Below are positions 32,102 through 41,008 of a stretch of DNA of 64,000 nucleotides, piece after piece. Within the stretch, counting starts at the first letter, position 1. Every line of letters starts with the position of its first letter. This DNA is from Hoyosella rhizosphaerae (GTDB taxonomy: Bacteria > Actinomycetota > Actinomycetes > Mycobacteriales > Mycobacteriaceae). The notes beneath the pieces were generated by a model. It was not told where the DNA came from and did no database searches. It was given only the letters and a program-made list of their open reading frames with translations. The DNA is taken from assembly GCF_014643175.1 (NCBI RefSeq), contig NZ_BMJH01000001.1:434001-498000 (forward strand), in the 5' to 3' direction. The translations under genes were made by a program, and so were the position numbers.

Positions 32102-33193
32102 TTATACGTCAAGGGTGCAGGGGCCCGCGGCGGCGGACACGCAGGTCTGGATGAGGACTCCGTCGCCTTCGGCCGCTGAGGTGATCTCGCCGTTGCGGAG
32201 GTCACGAACAACGCCGTTGCGCAGTGGGATGACGCAGCCGAAGCACACGCCCATCCGGCAGCCCGATGGCATGAGCACGCCTGCGGATTCTCCGGCGTCG
32301 AGCAGGGATTCGGAGCCTGCCGATTCGACGGTGGTGCCAGCGCGCTCGTAGGTGACGGTGCCGCCGTCCCCGGCGACGATCGGGGTGATGCGGAATCGTT
32401 CGGTGTGTAGCTGATCGGCGATGCCGAGGGCCGTCCAGCGCTGCTCGATGCCATCGAGGAGTTCGGCGGGACCGCACGCCCATGCCTCGCGCTCGGCAAG
32501 GTCGGGAACGAGCATGTCCAGCTCATCGATGCTGAGGCGGCCGCTGGTGGCGGTGTGGCGTTCGATCAGCGTGATGCGGCCCTGGCGGTGCAGTGTGCGG
32601 AGCTCCGCGCCGAAGATCGCGTCGTCGGCGGTGGGTGCGGAATGCACCACGATGACGTCTTCGAGTTGGTCGATCGCATTGCGTAGCATGCCCATCACTG
32701 GGGTGATGCCGCTGCCTGCGGTGACGAACAGGGCTTTCGCGGGATGCTCGGCGCCTAGGGTGAAGTCCCCGGCGGCATAGTCGAGGTGGACGATCGTGCC
32801 CACGGTGGCGTGGTGCACGAGGTGGTTGCTGACGGTGCCGCCTTCGATCGCTTTGACGGTGATGGAAATGCACCCGTCGGCGCTGCCAACCTCAGAGGTC
32901 AGTGAGTAGGTGCGCCACTGCCGCACGCCATTGACGTCGATGCCGATGCGGGCGTACTGGCCGGGGGTGTGGGGCCGCCAATCGCGGCCAGGTTTGATGA
33001 CGACGGTCACCGCGTCGGCGGTCTCGCGGTGGATTGCTGTGATCCGTCCGCGCAGCGCCGAACCGGACCGCAGGGGCGCGACCAGATCGAAGTAGTCCGA
33101 GGGTAGCAGTGGTGTGGTTGCCAGCTCGGCCAGCCTGATCAGCCGGTCACGCAGGGTGCCGGGTGCGAGTGTTTTCGAAGCCCGTATTGTCAT
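32102..33193 (-). CDS. Flavin/2Fe-2S oxidoreductase partner of the desaturase
   Basis: A 363-residue electron-transfer protein that passes electrons from NAD(P)H to the desaturase, as Rv3230c does for DesA3 in Mycobacterium tuberculosis. Residues about 45-145 bind FAD (RTYSLTS motif after QYARIGI). Residues about 145-265 bind NAD(P)H (FVTAGSGITPVMGML and the terminal ACGP). Residues about 275-363 form a plant-type 2Fe-2S ferredoxin domain with cysteines in SGCRMGVCFGC and IQTC. The ATG at 33193 is preferred over an in-frame codon at 33235. It diverges from the PucR-type regulator at 33279. Confidence 0.92.
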   Translation of the reverse strand: MTIRASKTLAPGTLRDRLIRLAELATTPLLPSDYFDLVAPLRSGSALRGRITAIHRETADAVTVVIKPGRDWRPHTPGQYARIGIDVNGVRQWRTYSLTSEVGSADGCISITVKAIEGGTVSNHLVHHATVGTIVHLDYAAGDFTLGAEHPAKALFVTAGSGITPVMGMLRNAIDQLEDVIVVHSAPTADDAIFGAELRTLHRQGRITLIERHTATSGRLSIDELDMLVPDLAEREAWACGPAELLDGIEQRWTALGIADQLHTERFRITPIVAGDGGTVTYERAGTTVESAGSESLLDAGESAGVLMPSGCRMGVCFGCVIPLRNGVVRDLRNGEITSAAEGDGVLIQTCVSAAAGPCTLDV

Positions 33194-33278
33194 ACCTTCA
33201 CTTTCCCCCACACATGGGGATAAAGTCTTGTCCAAACCGTGTGAATAAATTGGCTTGTTTTATCCTCAAGGAACAAAA

Positions 33279-34490
33279 ATGCCACGATCGGACGCTGGGC
33301 GGGACCCTGGTCGCGTTACCGGGCTAGCTTTGGACCCCGAGATCATCACCGCCCTGCAATCAGCACTGCCCCGGATTGCAGAGCAGACGGTGGCAGCTGT
33401 CACCATCGAGGTGCCCAGCTATTCGCGTGCGTTTAGCGGTCGGATGGGCCGAAACATTGAAACCGCGGTGCGCATGACGCTGGGCGCACTGGTGCAAATC
33501 GCCGCGCGCACCGAGGATTCGATTCACGCGTCGCCGCTGCCTGCAGCGCTCGACGCGGCATATGAACTCGGCAGGGGAGAAGCGCGCAACGGCAGGTCCA
33601 CGGACGCATTGCTTGCGGCTTACCGGGTCGGTGCCCGCGCATCCTGGCGCGAAATGGCGGCCACAGCAGTGTCTGGTGGCCTACCTGCACTGTCGGTCGC
33701 CCGGTTCGCGGAACTGGCGTTCGCGTTTATCGACGAACTCTCCGCCGCCAGCATTGCCGGACACGAAGACGAAAGCGCCACCTCCGGCCGCGTCCGGCAA
33801 CACTATCTCGATCAACTGGGACAGAAGATCCTCACAGGGAGGTCGGACGACACACTCATCGCCGGTGCTGAGCGTGCCAACTGGCAGCCACCGTCAACCC
33901 TGACGGCAGTACTGCTACCCATCGCACAAACACGCGGCCTCGTATCCCGATTTGGCGAATCCACCTTGCACATCACAGAGGATCTACCCGAGGTCGACGC
34001 ATCGGACTCACTCGCACTCCTGTTTGTCCCAGACATGGGCGGCGCAGCCCGAGCCGAACTCATGCAGCGCCTCGAAGACAGGACCGCCATCGTGGGCCCA
34101 CCCCGCGAATGGATGCAGGCACGCTCCTCGTACGATCGGGCCCTACGTACGCGAGCACTTGTGCCGACGGGCACGAAAGGCCCTGTCGACTCCGACGACT
34201 ATCTCGTTCAGTTGATTCTCACCGCGGACGAACAGGCGTTAGCGGACCTACGGCAGCGCACACTGGCACCACTATCAGACTTGCGCGGAGCCACAGCGGA
34301 GCGCCTCGAAAAAACGCTCCTGTCCTGGCTCTTGCACTTAGGGCAACGCGACCGTGTGGCCGCCGACCTCTATGTCCACGCACAGACCGTGAGATACCGC
34401 ATGTCGCAAGTTCGCGACGTCTACGGAGACCAACTCAACGATCCGCGCACAGTGCTCGAGCTCATAGTCGCACTGTCGGCCTCGGAATAA
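33279..34490 (+). CDS. PucR/CdaR-type transcriptional regulator
   Basis: A 403-residue regulator. The last 60 residues form the PucR-type helix-turn-helix (LEKTLLSWLLHLGQRDRVAADLYVHAQTVRYRMSQVRDVYGDQL). A GGDEF-like CdaR middle region precedes it, and an N-terminal helical domain (residues about 15-170) contains YELGRGEARNGRSTDALLAAYRVGARASWREM, as in the mycobacterial regulators that sit next to desA3-type genes. AAGGAA precedes the ATG at 33279. It diverges from the reductase-desaturase operon with an 85-base gap, which makes that operon its likely target. A paralogue lies at 36763-37923. Confidence 0.87.
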   Translation: MPRSDAGRDPGRVTGLALDPEIITALQSALPRIAEQTVAAVTIEVPSYSRAFSGRMGRNIETAVRMTLGALVQIAARTEDSIHASPLPAALDAAYELGRGEARNGRSTDALLAAYRVGARASWREMAATAVSGGLPALSVARFAELAFAFIDELSAASIAGHEDESATSGRVRQHYLDQLGQKILTGRSDDTLIAGAERANWQPPSTLTAVLLPIAQTRGLVSRFGESTLHITEDLPEVDASDSLALLFVPDMGGAARAELMQRLEDRTAIVGPPREWMQARSSYDRALRTRALVPTGTKGPVDSDDYLVQLILTADEQALADLRQRTLAPLSDLRGATAERLEKTLLSWLLHLGQRDRVAADLYVHAQTVRYRMSQVRDVYGDQLNDPRTVLELIVALSASE

Positions 34491-34519
34491 GAACACATAG
34501 TCACGGGCCGATTGTGTGA

Positions 34520-34551
34520 GCTGCCAAACTAAGCCAGCGGGGTTTGGCAGC
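34520..34551 (+). terminator. Hairpin after the PucR-type gene
   Basis: GCTGCCAAAC (34520-34529) and GTTTGGCAGC (34542-34551) are perfect 10-bp arms around a 12-base loop, starting 29 bases after the stop. No T-run follows, so this could be a weak or Rho-assisted terminator. Confidence 0.55.
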
Positions 34552-34576
34552 ACAGCCATGTTCATAGGTCGCGTTA

Positions 34577-34602
34577 ACCCGGAGTATCAGTATGACTCGG
34601 GT
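34577..34602. promoter_or_regulatory. Dyad upstream of the YhgE/Pip gene
   Basis: ACCCGGAGT (34577-34585) and ACTCGGGT (34595-34602) pair with one bulged base across nine bases. The site lies about 100 bases before the YhgE/Pip-type gene and could be its operator. The remaining 100 bases to the start show no other clear signal. Confidence 0.35.
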
Positions 34603-34700
34603 CATGTTTAGCAAAAATTCTGCTCTGCATCACAGTCGATGCCAGTGGCCACGACCCGGGAACTCATTCGTTATTACCGAGTCAATCCTCTGGAGATCTG

Positions 34701-36644
34701 ATGACTGTGCCCGACCGGCCTTCACGCTGGTACCAATCGCGTTTCGCGCGCCTTGTACTCACCTTGGGCATAACCTTGCCCCTCGCTTTCTCCGCGTTGT
34801 TCATGTGGGCCATGTGGAATCCCACGGAAAAGCTGAGTGAACTCCCCGTCGCGCTCGTCAATTCCGATCAACCTGTCGGCGAGGGTGAAGATGCCATTAA
34901 CGCGGGCGCAGAAATCACCCGTAACTTGGTCGATAGTGGCGCGTTGAACTGGCAGGTCGTCGCCCACGATGAGGCGGCTGCGGGGCTACGTTCTGGGGAT
35001 TACTACTTCATCGTGGAGATCCCGTCAGACTTCAGCCAGACGCTCAGCACATTGTCCGATGGTGCTACGGCACCGGCAAATATCGCCGTCACCTACAACG
35101 ACAACAACACAACGATGGCATCGACTGTCGGTACACGCGTGATGACCGCGGTCAACGCCGCACTGCTGGAATCCACCTCCAGCCGGGCTGTCGGAACAAT
35201 GTTGACCGGAATGAACGATATTGGTGTTGGCCTCAGAGAGGCATCTGAGGGATCTGGTCGACTCTCTGACGGAACCGCTCAACTCGCCGACGGTGTCGAC
35301 GAACTTGTCGGCGGCGTTACTACTCGCCTTGCCCCTGGCATGCGCGAAGCAGCCGATGGTGCGACCGCACTTTCATCGGGTGCGACCCAACTCTCAAGTG
35401 GGCTGACTCGACTGCAGAACGGCACCGTCGAACTCGGTGCAGGCGCCCAGCGGCTTTCGGACGGAATCAGCACATTGGCGGCGAGAATCGACGCCGACAA
35501 TACATCTGCTGAGCGAATCCGCCTGGTGCAGTCACAGTTGTCGTCGATTTCTACCCCTGCTAGTCAGGAGATTTCGTCTGTCCTTGACCAGGTCGCCGCG
35601 CTTCTCGATGGAATTTCACAGCTAGAAGCGGGAAGCGCCGAACTTGCGCGCCAACTGACGGACCCGTCCGCCGACTACCGCTCAGGTGTTGATGCGCTCA
35701 CCGTGGGTGGGGCACAACTTGCCACCGGTGCCAGCGCACTCTCTGACGGGCTGGGTCGCCTGGACGACGGGGTTAGTTCGCTTGCCGAGAACCTACCTAG
35801 ACTGCAGGAGGGGAGCCGTCAGGTCGACAACGGGGCAAGGCAGCTCTCAGAGGGCCTCGGCTCGGGAGCTGCACGTGTGCCTGACTTGAGTGACGATTCA
35901 GCGCGTAGTTCACTCGCTTCGCTCGTAAGTACTCCGGTCGCACTGCAGTCGGACTACGTGGCTGCGAAAACTGTTCCAGGTTCTTCACAGCTCGGACCCG
36001 GCGCTATTCCAGTGCTCCTAGCGGTGGCCTCAGCTCTCGTCGCTGTGTTGGTGTGGATGTCCTTCCGTGTGTCAGGGGAGGATCGCAGGTTGGGGGCTCA
36101 CCCCCGTCGCCCTCTGCGACGTTTGTTGGCCGTATCAGTCGTGAGCGTGGTGGCGATGGCAGCACTGTTGGCAACGATGTGGTCGATTGTTAGCCCCGCT
36201 CCAAGTCCAGCGCACCTCGGCCAGGTTGTGGCGATTGTCGTTGCGGCAACTTTGATGTCAGTCGCATTGACCGGCGCAGCTTTCCGCATATTTGGCTACG
36301 CAGGCGGCGCTCTGGTGTCACTTGCGGCGTGGATGCTGCAACTGTTCGCTTTCGGGGGTATTTGGATGGTGGAAACCGTCCCAGCACCGCTGCGAGCTCT
36401 GCATCCGGTCGCGCCGATGACGTACACACGCGAAGGACTCATCGCAGCCTTCAACGGCGGTCCCGGCTTTGCGTCTGCTCTCGCGGTAGTTCTGGGCATC
36501 ACCGCCATCGGCCTGCTCGGCCAGTTCGCCGCCCACCGCAAACAAGCAGCAAACCCCGAAATCGCACCCCTGAACAACGAAGAATCCACGGATTTCGTGG
36601 GGGTCGATCACGGTGAGCTAGTCGGCGCTGTGCCTCAGCGTTAA
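34701..36644 (+). CDS. YhgE/Pip-family membrane protein
   Basis: A 647-residue membrane protein of the YhgE/Pip (phage-infection-protein-like, ABC-2-related) family. An N-terminal helix (LVLTLGITLPLAFSALFMWAM) is followed by the family motif LPVALVNSDQPV. A large extracytoplasmic domain of about 370 residues contains many heptad-like LSDGTAQLADGVDELVGGV repeats that predict long coiled coils. Five helices then lie near residues 430-630. Related proteins include the EsaA subunit of type VII secretion in Firmicutes and actinobacterial export proteins, but no other secretion gene is nearby. The ATG at 34701 follows TGGAGA. Confidence 0.85.
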   Translation: MTVPDRPSRWYQSRFARLVLTLGITLPLAFSALFMWAMWNPTEKLSELPVALVNSDQPVGEGEDAINAGAEITRNLVDSGALNWQVVAHDEAAAGLRSGDYYFIVEIPSDFSQTLSTLSDGATAPANIAVTYNDNNTTMASTVGTRVMTAVNAALLESTSSRAVGTMLTGMNDIGVGLREASEGSGRLSDGTAQLADGVDELVGGVTTRLAPGMREAADGATALSSGATQLSSGLTRLQNGTVELGAGAQRLSDGISTLAARIDADNTSAERIRLVQSQLSSISTPASQEISSVLDQVAALLDGISQLEAGSAELARQLTDPSADYRSGVDALTVGGAQLATGASALSDGLGRLDDGVSSLAENLPRLQEGSRQVDNGARQLSEGLGSGAARVPDLSDDSARSSLASLVSTPVALQSDYVAAKTVPGSSQLGPGAIPVLLAVASALVAVLVWMSFRVSGEDRRLGAHPRRPLRRLLAVSVVSVVAMAALLATMWSIVSPAPSPAHLGQVVAIVVAATLMSVALTGAAFRIFGYAGGALVSLAAWMLQLFAFGGIWMVETVPAPLRALHPVAPMTYTREGLIAAFNGGPGFASALAVVLGITAIGLLGQFAAHRKQAANPEIAPLNNEESTDFVGVDHGELVGAVPQR

Positions 36645-36659
36645 CAAACTCAATGCAGG

Positions 36660-36707
36660 ACCGCTGCCCAGCTCCAGTGACTTCGCGTCACAGAGCAGGG
36701 CAGCGGT
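36660..36707 (+). terminator. Nested hairpin after the YhgE/Pip gene
   Basis: ACCGCTGCCC (36660-36669) pairs perfectly with GGGCAGCGGT (36698-36707). Within the loop GTGAC and GTCAC form a second stem around TTCGC. GTTGT follows the stem. It begins 15 bases after the stop codon at 36644. Confidence 0.75.
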
Positions 36708-36750
36708 GTTGTATTGACGCGAATGGGACACAGCGGCTCTGACAGGCCGA

Positions 36751-36756
36751 TACCAT
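36751..36756 (+). promoter_or_regulatory. Candidate -10 element (leaderless) of the PucR gene at 36763
   Basis: TACCAT lies six bases before the ATG, with no ribosome-binding site between them. Confidence 0.35.
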
Positions 36757-36762
36757 CACGTC

Positions 36763-37923
36763 ATGACTGAGTCGCCGAAAGCGGACAACGCGGCGCTCGA
36801 CAATCTGGCGTATGCCCTGCATCAGCGCCTCGACGCGCAGACCGACGCGATCGTCGCACTGATTCGCCGCAGCGTGCCTGAGTACGACGTGTTGCCCATC
36901 GAGGATGTCCGTTTCGGGATCGTCGAGATCGTGCGTGAGGTCATCGCCCAGGTCGCATCACTTCAGGTGGATGCCACCCGAATTGCCCCGCTCGCGGATC
37001 TTGCGCGAAGGCGCGCCGAGCAAGGATTCCCTTTGGGTGCATTGACCCGAAGCATTCAGCTTGGGGCACGTTATCTGCTCAGCGAGGCCGACACACTCGC
37101 CCCCAAGTACCACATCGATGCGCCGACGATGCTGAAAGTGCATGACTTCGCCTGGCAGTTCGTCACCGATGCGGCGAGTGTCATCGCCGAGATTCAACGT
37201 GACATTGCTATCGATGCGGGGCATCGGGAGAGTGGCCGCCGCGCAGACTTTCTGCGAGGGGTGCTGCATGGCACCCTCGCGCCAGCCAGGCTCGCCACGG
37301 AGGCTCGGGTTTTCGGCATCGATCCCACAGCCCGGTACTTTCCGCTGCGAGCGCGGCCTTCAGGGCAACAAGCGGAGGACCGGATTTCGTCGGCCATTCG
37401 ACGCACAAGCACCACCGCGCGTCACAAACCTGTCCTCGCAGTCCTCGAAGGTGACCTCGTGGGGCTGCTCCCGCAACCGCCAACGCTGCCGGAAAATACC
37501 CTCGCTGCCCTCGGTGAAGCAGTGCGTCTGAGCCAAGCAGCTGACTCGTTCCGGTCGGCGAGCCTCGCACTCGACGCCGCCGCAGCGTTCGGGCGCGAGG
37601 GCGTGGTGACGTTAGCTGATCTTGGCCCGCTACCACTTGCATTGATGGCCGACGACCTCGCCGCGACCGTGGAACAACAGTATTTTCGTGATCTCGATAG
37701 TGACTACGAAGCAAACAGGGATATTGAGCAGACTGTGTGGACATTTTTCGAATGCGACCTCAATGCTGACGCCGCGGCGGAGAAGCTGCATGTCCATCGC
37801 AATACTGTGCGCTACCGGCTCGGCAGGTTTCGCGAAATCACCGGCCTAGACGTTCGGGCGAACACGCATGACTTCGTATTGGCCTGGTGGGCGCTTGCAC
37901 GGCGGGCGCGTCAACGACAGTGA
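36763..37923 (+). CDS. PucR/CdaR-type transcriptional regulator
   Basis: A 386-residue regulator of the same type as 33279-34490. The N-terminal domain contains ARRRAEQGFPLGALTRSIQLGARYLLSEAD, a middle CdaR-like region follows, and the C-terminal PucR helix-turn-helix is VWTFFECDLNADAAAEKLHVHRNTVRYRLGRFREITGLDV. No membrane or signal segment is seen. It is followed 107 bases later by an acyltransferase and an SRPBCC-acyl-CoA ligase in one coupled unit, which are plausible targets. The effector is unknown. Confidence 0.87.
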   Translation: MTESPKADNAALDNLAYALHQRLDAQTDAIVALIRRSVPEYDVLPIEDVRFGIVEIVREVIAQVASLQVDATRIAPLADLARRRAEQGFPLGALTRSIQLGARYLLSEADTLAPKYHIDAPTMLKVHDFAWQFVTDAASVIAEIQRDIAIDAGHRESGRRADFLRGVLHGTLAPARLATEARVFGIDPTARYFPLRARPSGQQAEDRISSAIRRTSTTARHKPVLAVLEGDLVGLLPQPPTLPENTLAALGEAVRLSQAADSFRSASLALDAAAAFGREGVVTLADLGPLPLALMADDLAATVEQQYFRDLDSDYEANRDIEQTVWTFFECDLNADAAAEKLHVHRNTVRYRLGRFREITGLDVRANTHDFVLAWWALARRARQRQ

Positions 37924-38030
37924 CGAGCGCCAGGCCAATCAGTGGCTTTTCACTCGGCGGCTGGTTCGAACGTCCTAGACTTGCGGAATCGTAGCTCGGC
38001 TCGTCCGCTGCAACCGAAGCGAGGGGATCG

Positions 38031-38933
38031 ATGGTTTTCGGCAACGGCGCCGCTGGCCAACTGATTGGCACTGTCCGTGCGGTCTCTCGTGGCGCGACTG
38101 GACCTATCCGGCGGCCGTTGTCGGGTTTAATTCCGAGGTTTAGGCCAGGCACCCTTGAGGATCGTGATCCTGACGCGATGCGGGAAATATTGCCTGGCGT
38201 GTGGCTTCTCGTCAGCATTTGGTTTCGCCCCGAAGTCCGTGGGTTGCACCATATTCCACGCGAGGGCCCGGCGCTGATCGTTGGAAACCACACCGGTGGT
38301 TTGCAGTCCCCGGAGGTGTTTATCTCCAATCTCGCGATCGCGTCCTATCTGGGAACGGAACACCCGTTCTATCAACTTGCCCACCGGATGGTGTTGAACT
38401 CGCCGTTCGCGTGGATGTTGCGGCGTTTTGGCACCATCGAAGCGGATCCGCGGAACGCTGATTTGGTCCTGTCGGAAGGTGCGGTGCTGCAGGTGTTTCC
38501 TGGCGGTGACTACGAGGTTTTCCGGCCGACTTGGGAGTCAGCGAAGATTGATTTCGGTGGCCGCAAAGGATTCTTGCGCCTCGCCCACAAACACAATGTT
38601 CCGATCGTGCCGCAGGTGACTATCGGTGGACAAGAAACCGCGTTCTTTCTGTCGCGCGGCGAGTGGCTGGCCAAATTACTGCAGGTGGACCGTACTCTGC
38701 GGCTTAAGACGATTCCCATCATGCTTGCTCTTCCGTACGGGATCGCGCCGCCGTTTATGCCATTTGTGCCATTGCCGTCAAAGATCGTGATTCAGTACGG
38801 AACACCCATTGACCTGCGCGCGGAGTACGGTGACGATCCAGATTGGGATGTTGCTTACGACGAGGTGGTGGGACGTATGCAGTACATTCTGACGTCCCTG
38901 CAGGCGGAACGAAAGCTTCCGGTGATCGGATGA
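38031..38933 (+). CDS. Lysophospholipid/glycerolipid acyltransferase-like protein
   Basis: A 300-residue member of the LPLAT/PlsC superfamily. The catalytic region is VGNHTGGLQSPE, in which the histidine is kept but the usual aspartate four residues later is replaced, as in the DAGAT-like and hemolysin-like branches. The second block is FPGGDYEVFRP instead of the classic FPEGTRS. A hydrophobic N-terminal region would hold it at the membrane. GAGGGG precedes the ATG at 38031. The stop overlaps the ATG of the SRPBCC-ligase gene, so both are coupled in lipid or acyl-CoA metabolism. Confidence 0.82.
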   Translation: MVFGNGAAGQLIGTVRAVSRGATGPIRRPLSGLIPRFRPGTLEDRDPDAMREILPGVWLLVSIWFRPEVRGLHHIPREGPALIVGNHTGGLQSPEVFISNLAIASYLGTEHPFYQLAHRMVLNSPFAWMLRRFGTIEADPRNADLVLSEGAVLQVFPGGDYEVFRPTWESAKIDFGGRKGFLRLAHKHNVPIVPQVTIGGQETAFFLSRGEWLAKLLQVDRTLRLKTIPIMLALPYGIAPPFMPFVPLPSKIVIQYGTPIDLRAEYGDDPDWDVAYDEVVGRMQYILTSLQAERKLPVIG

Positions 38934-41008
38934 GGTTCGAGCTACGTATCGATATTGACGCGCCACCGCAGAAGGTGTGGGAATTGTGCGCGGACCCGGT
39001 GGGCATTGGTCGGCTTATCGGCACCGACATGACGGTGGAACCACGTACCCCTGGTCAAGAACCTGGGCTTGACGGTCGTTACCGCGTGCTCATCAAAATG
39101 GGAGCGGCCCTCGCTGGCGGTGATGTCATCATCGTTAACTTCACCCCTGCGCGAGAGTTTGCGTGGCACGCGTTCACTGGGGTGGATCACAGGTTCCGGC
39201 TTCGTTTGCGACCCGCGCAGGGTGGGCGGACATCTGTGACGTTGCGTTTCTCCTACGACGCGCCGGGCCTGCTGGGGTCGGTTTCCGACCTCGCTGCCTA
39301 TCCAAGGCTACGAGGAATGTTCACCCGTGCTCTGGAAGCGGCGAAGAAAGAACTTGAAGAAGGTGCCCTGAGCCACCCACCGACGCCGTCGATCCCGATG
39401 CGTGTCGTGCGGGAACTAGGAAACATTGTCGTTCTTGCTAAAGCCGGTGTCGTTCAACCCATCCGGCCTGATCGGCTGCTTCGGATTGCGTGGGCGGCTC
39501 GTACGTGGGGACTGAGTTTGGGGACGTCGGTGGCTACAGGTGCAGTGCTGCACCCCGATACGCCGATGATTATCGACGAGCGCGGACCGTTCAGCTATGC
39601 GGACGCAGATCGACGAACGGATGTCATCGCTCGTGCGCTGCTCGACAATGGGCTCACCGAGGGCGACATCATCGGCGTGCTTACGCGTAATCACCGTGGC
39701 TTTATTGACGCCGTGGTGTCCGCGGCCAAGATTGGGTCCGATGTGGTGCTGCTCAACACTGGTTTTTCGAGTCCTCAAGTGGGCGAGGTGTGTCTGCGTG
39801 AGGGCGTTTCAGCGATCATTTTCGACGCTGAGTTTGATGCTCTCCTGTCTGATTGCCCTCAGAATATTGTGCGCATCATCGCGGACGCGCACGCGAAAGC
39901 TGGCGTAGCTAGTCTTGATGCCTTCGCTTCGTCGAACAGTGGGAGGAGAGCGCCCGTTCCCGGACGGGCGGGTCGGGTGACGATTTTGACCTCCGGTACG
40001 ACTGGGACGCCACGCGGAGCGAACCGTGGAGCTATCGGTGCTAGCGGCGTTGTCACGTTGGAAGCTCCTGCGGCGCTGCTTGATCGGATCCCGCTGCGGG
40101 CTGGGATGCGAATAGGGTTGGCGGCTCCGATGTTTCACGCTTGGGGCATCGCGAACCTAGCGCTTGGGTTGAGCCTCGGCGCGACCCTCGTGACGTTGAA
40201 GTTCTTCGACGAAGAGGCATGGCTTGCTGAAATTGAACGATCCCAGTGTGAGGCCTTGATCGCGATCCCCGTGATGTTGCAGCGCATCCTGGAACTACCA
40301 GCGGACGTCCGCCGAAAGTACGACACGTCGACGCTACGAGTTGTGGCGGTTTCGGGCTCGGTGATACCTGGTGATCTCGCGACTCGGTGGATGGATGCTT
40401 TCGGGGATAATTTATACAACTTGTACGGCTCAACGGAGGCCGCCAACGCCACAATTGCGACACCTGAGGATCTTCGCGCCTCACCGTCGACAGCTGGTCG
40501 GCCAACACGCGGGACCACGGTGAAACTGTTGGATGACGACGGCTTGGAAGTTCCGCAAGGCGAAGTCGGTCGAATTTTTGTCGGCAATGCCCAACTGTTT
40601 GAGGGCTACACCGGAGGTGGGGATAAGGAGCGTCGTGGGGGGTTGCTCGCCACGGGTGACCTTGGCCGATTTGATGAAGCTCGACGTCTGGTGGTGGTCG
40701 GGCGTGATGACGACATGATTGTTTCTGGTGGGGAGAATGTGTTCCCCTATGAGGTGGAAAACATCCTTGCGCTGCACCGCTCAGTGCGGGAGGCGGCGTG
40801 CATCGGGGTTGAGGACGATCATTTTGGCCAGCGCCTGCGTGCCTTCGTGGTGCTGCGTGACGGGGAGTCTGTCACTGCCAATGAGTTGAAAGACTTTGTG
40901 CGCGATCATCTCGCTCGCTACAAGGTTCCACGGGACGTGCGATTTGTGGAATCGTTGCCGCGCACTACTACGGGAAAAGTGCTCAAACGGGAGCTAGTTT
41001 CGGATTGA
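38930..41008 (+). CDS. SRPBCC domain fused to acyl-CoA synthetase (FadD-like)
   Basis: A 692-residue fusion. Residues 1-150 form an SRPBCC lipid-binding-type domain (RFELRIDIDAPPQKVWELCADPVGIGRL). Residues about 185-692 form an AMP-binding acyl-CoA ligase with the P-loop TILTSGTTGTPRGANR, the YGSTEA motif, ATGDLGRF, and the C-terminal lysine in RTTTGKVLKREL that drives adenylation. The frame is continuous with no internal stop. I chose the ATG at 38930, which overlaps the acyltransferase stop; an in-frame start at 38843 lies within that gene. The ligase probably activates a fatty acid, and the SRPBCC part may present or sense it. It overlaps the convergent TetR gene by 15 bases. Confidence 0.88.
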   Translation: MRFELRIDIDAPPQKVWELCADPVGIGRLIGTDMTVEPRTPGQEPGLDGRYRVLIKMGAALAGGDVIIVNFTPAREFAWHAFTGVDHRFRLRLRPAQGGRTSVTLRFSYDAPGLLGSVSDLAAYPRLRGMFTRALEAAKKELEEGALSHPPTPSIPMRVVRELGNIVVLAKAGVVQPIRPDRLLRIAWAARTWGLSLGTSVATGAVLHPDTPMIIDERGPFSYADADRRTDVIARALLDNGLTEGDIIGVLTRNHRGFIDAVVSAAKIGSDVVLLNTGFSSPQVGEVCLREGVSAIIFDAEFDALLSDCPQNIVRIIADAHAKAGVASLDAFASSNSGRRAPVPGRAGRVTILTSGTTGTPRGANRGAIGASGVVTLEAPAALLDRIPLRAGMRIGLAAPMFHAWGIANLALGLSLGATLVTLKFFDEEAWLAEIERSQCEALIAIPVMLQRILELPADVRRKYDTSTLRVVAVSGSVIPGDLATRWMDAFGDNLYNLYGSTEAANATIATPEDLRASPSTAGRPTRGTTVKLLDDDGLEVPQGEVGRIFVGNAQLFEGYTGGGDKERRGGLLATGDLGRFDEARRLVVVGRDDDMIVSGGENVFPYEVENILALHRSVREAACIGVEDDHFGQRLRAFVVLRDGESVTANELKDFVRDHLARYKVPRDVRFVESLPRTTTGKVLKRELVSD

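Noticed and set aside
32089-32526. 146-residue N-terminal extension of the desaturase
   Set aside because: It is same-strand out-of-frame sequence of the reductase gene, low in complexity. The ATG at 32088 gives the normal desaturase length.
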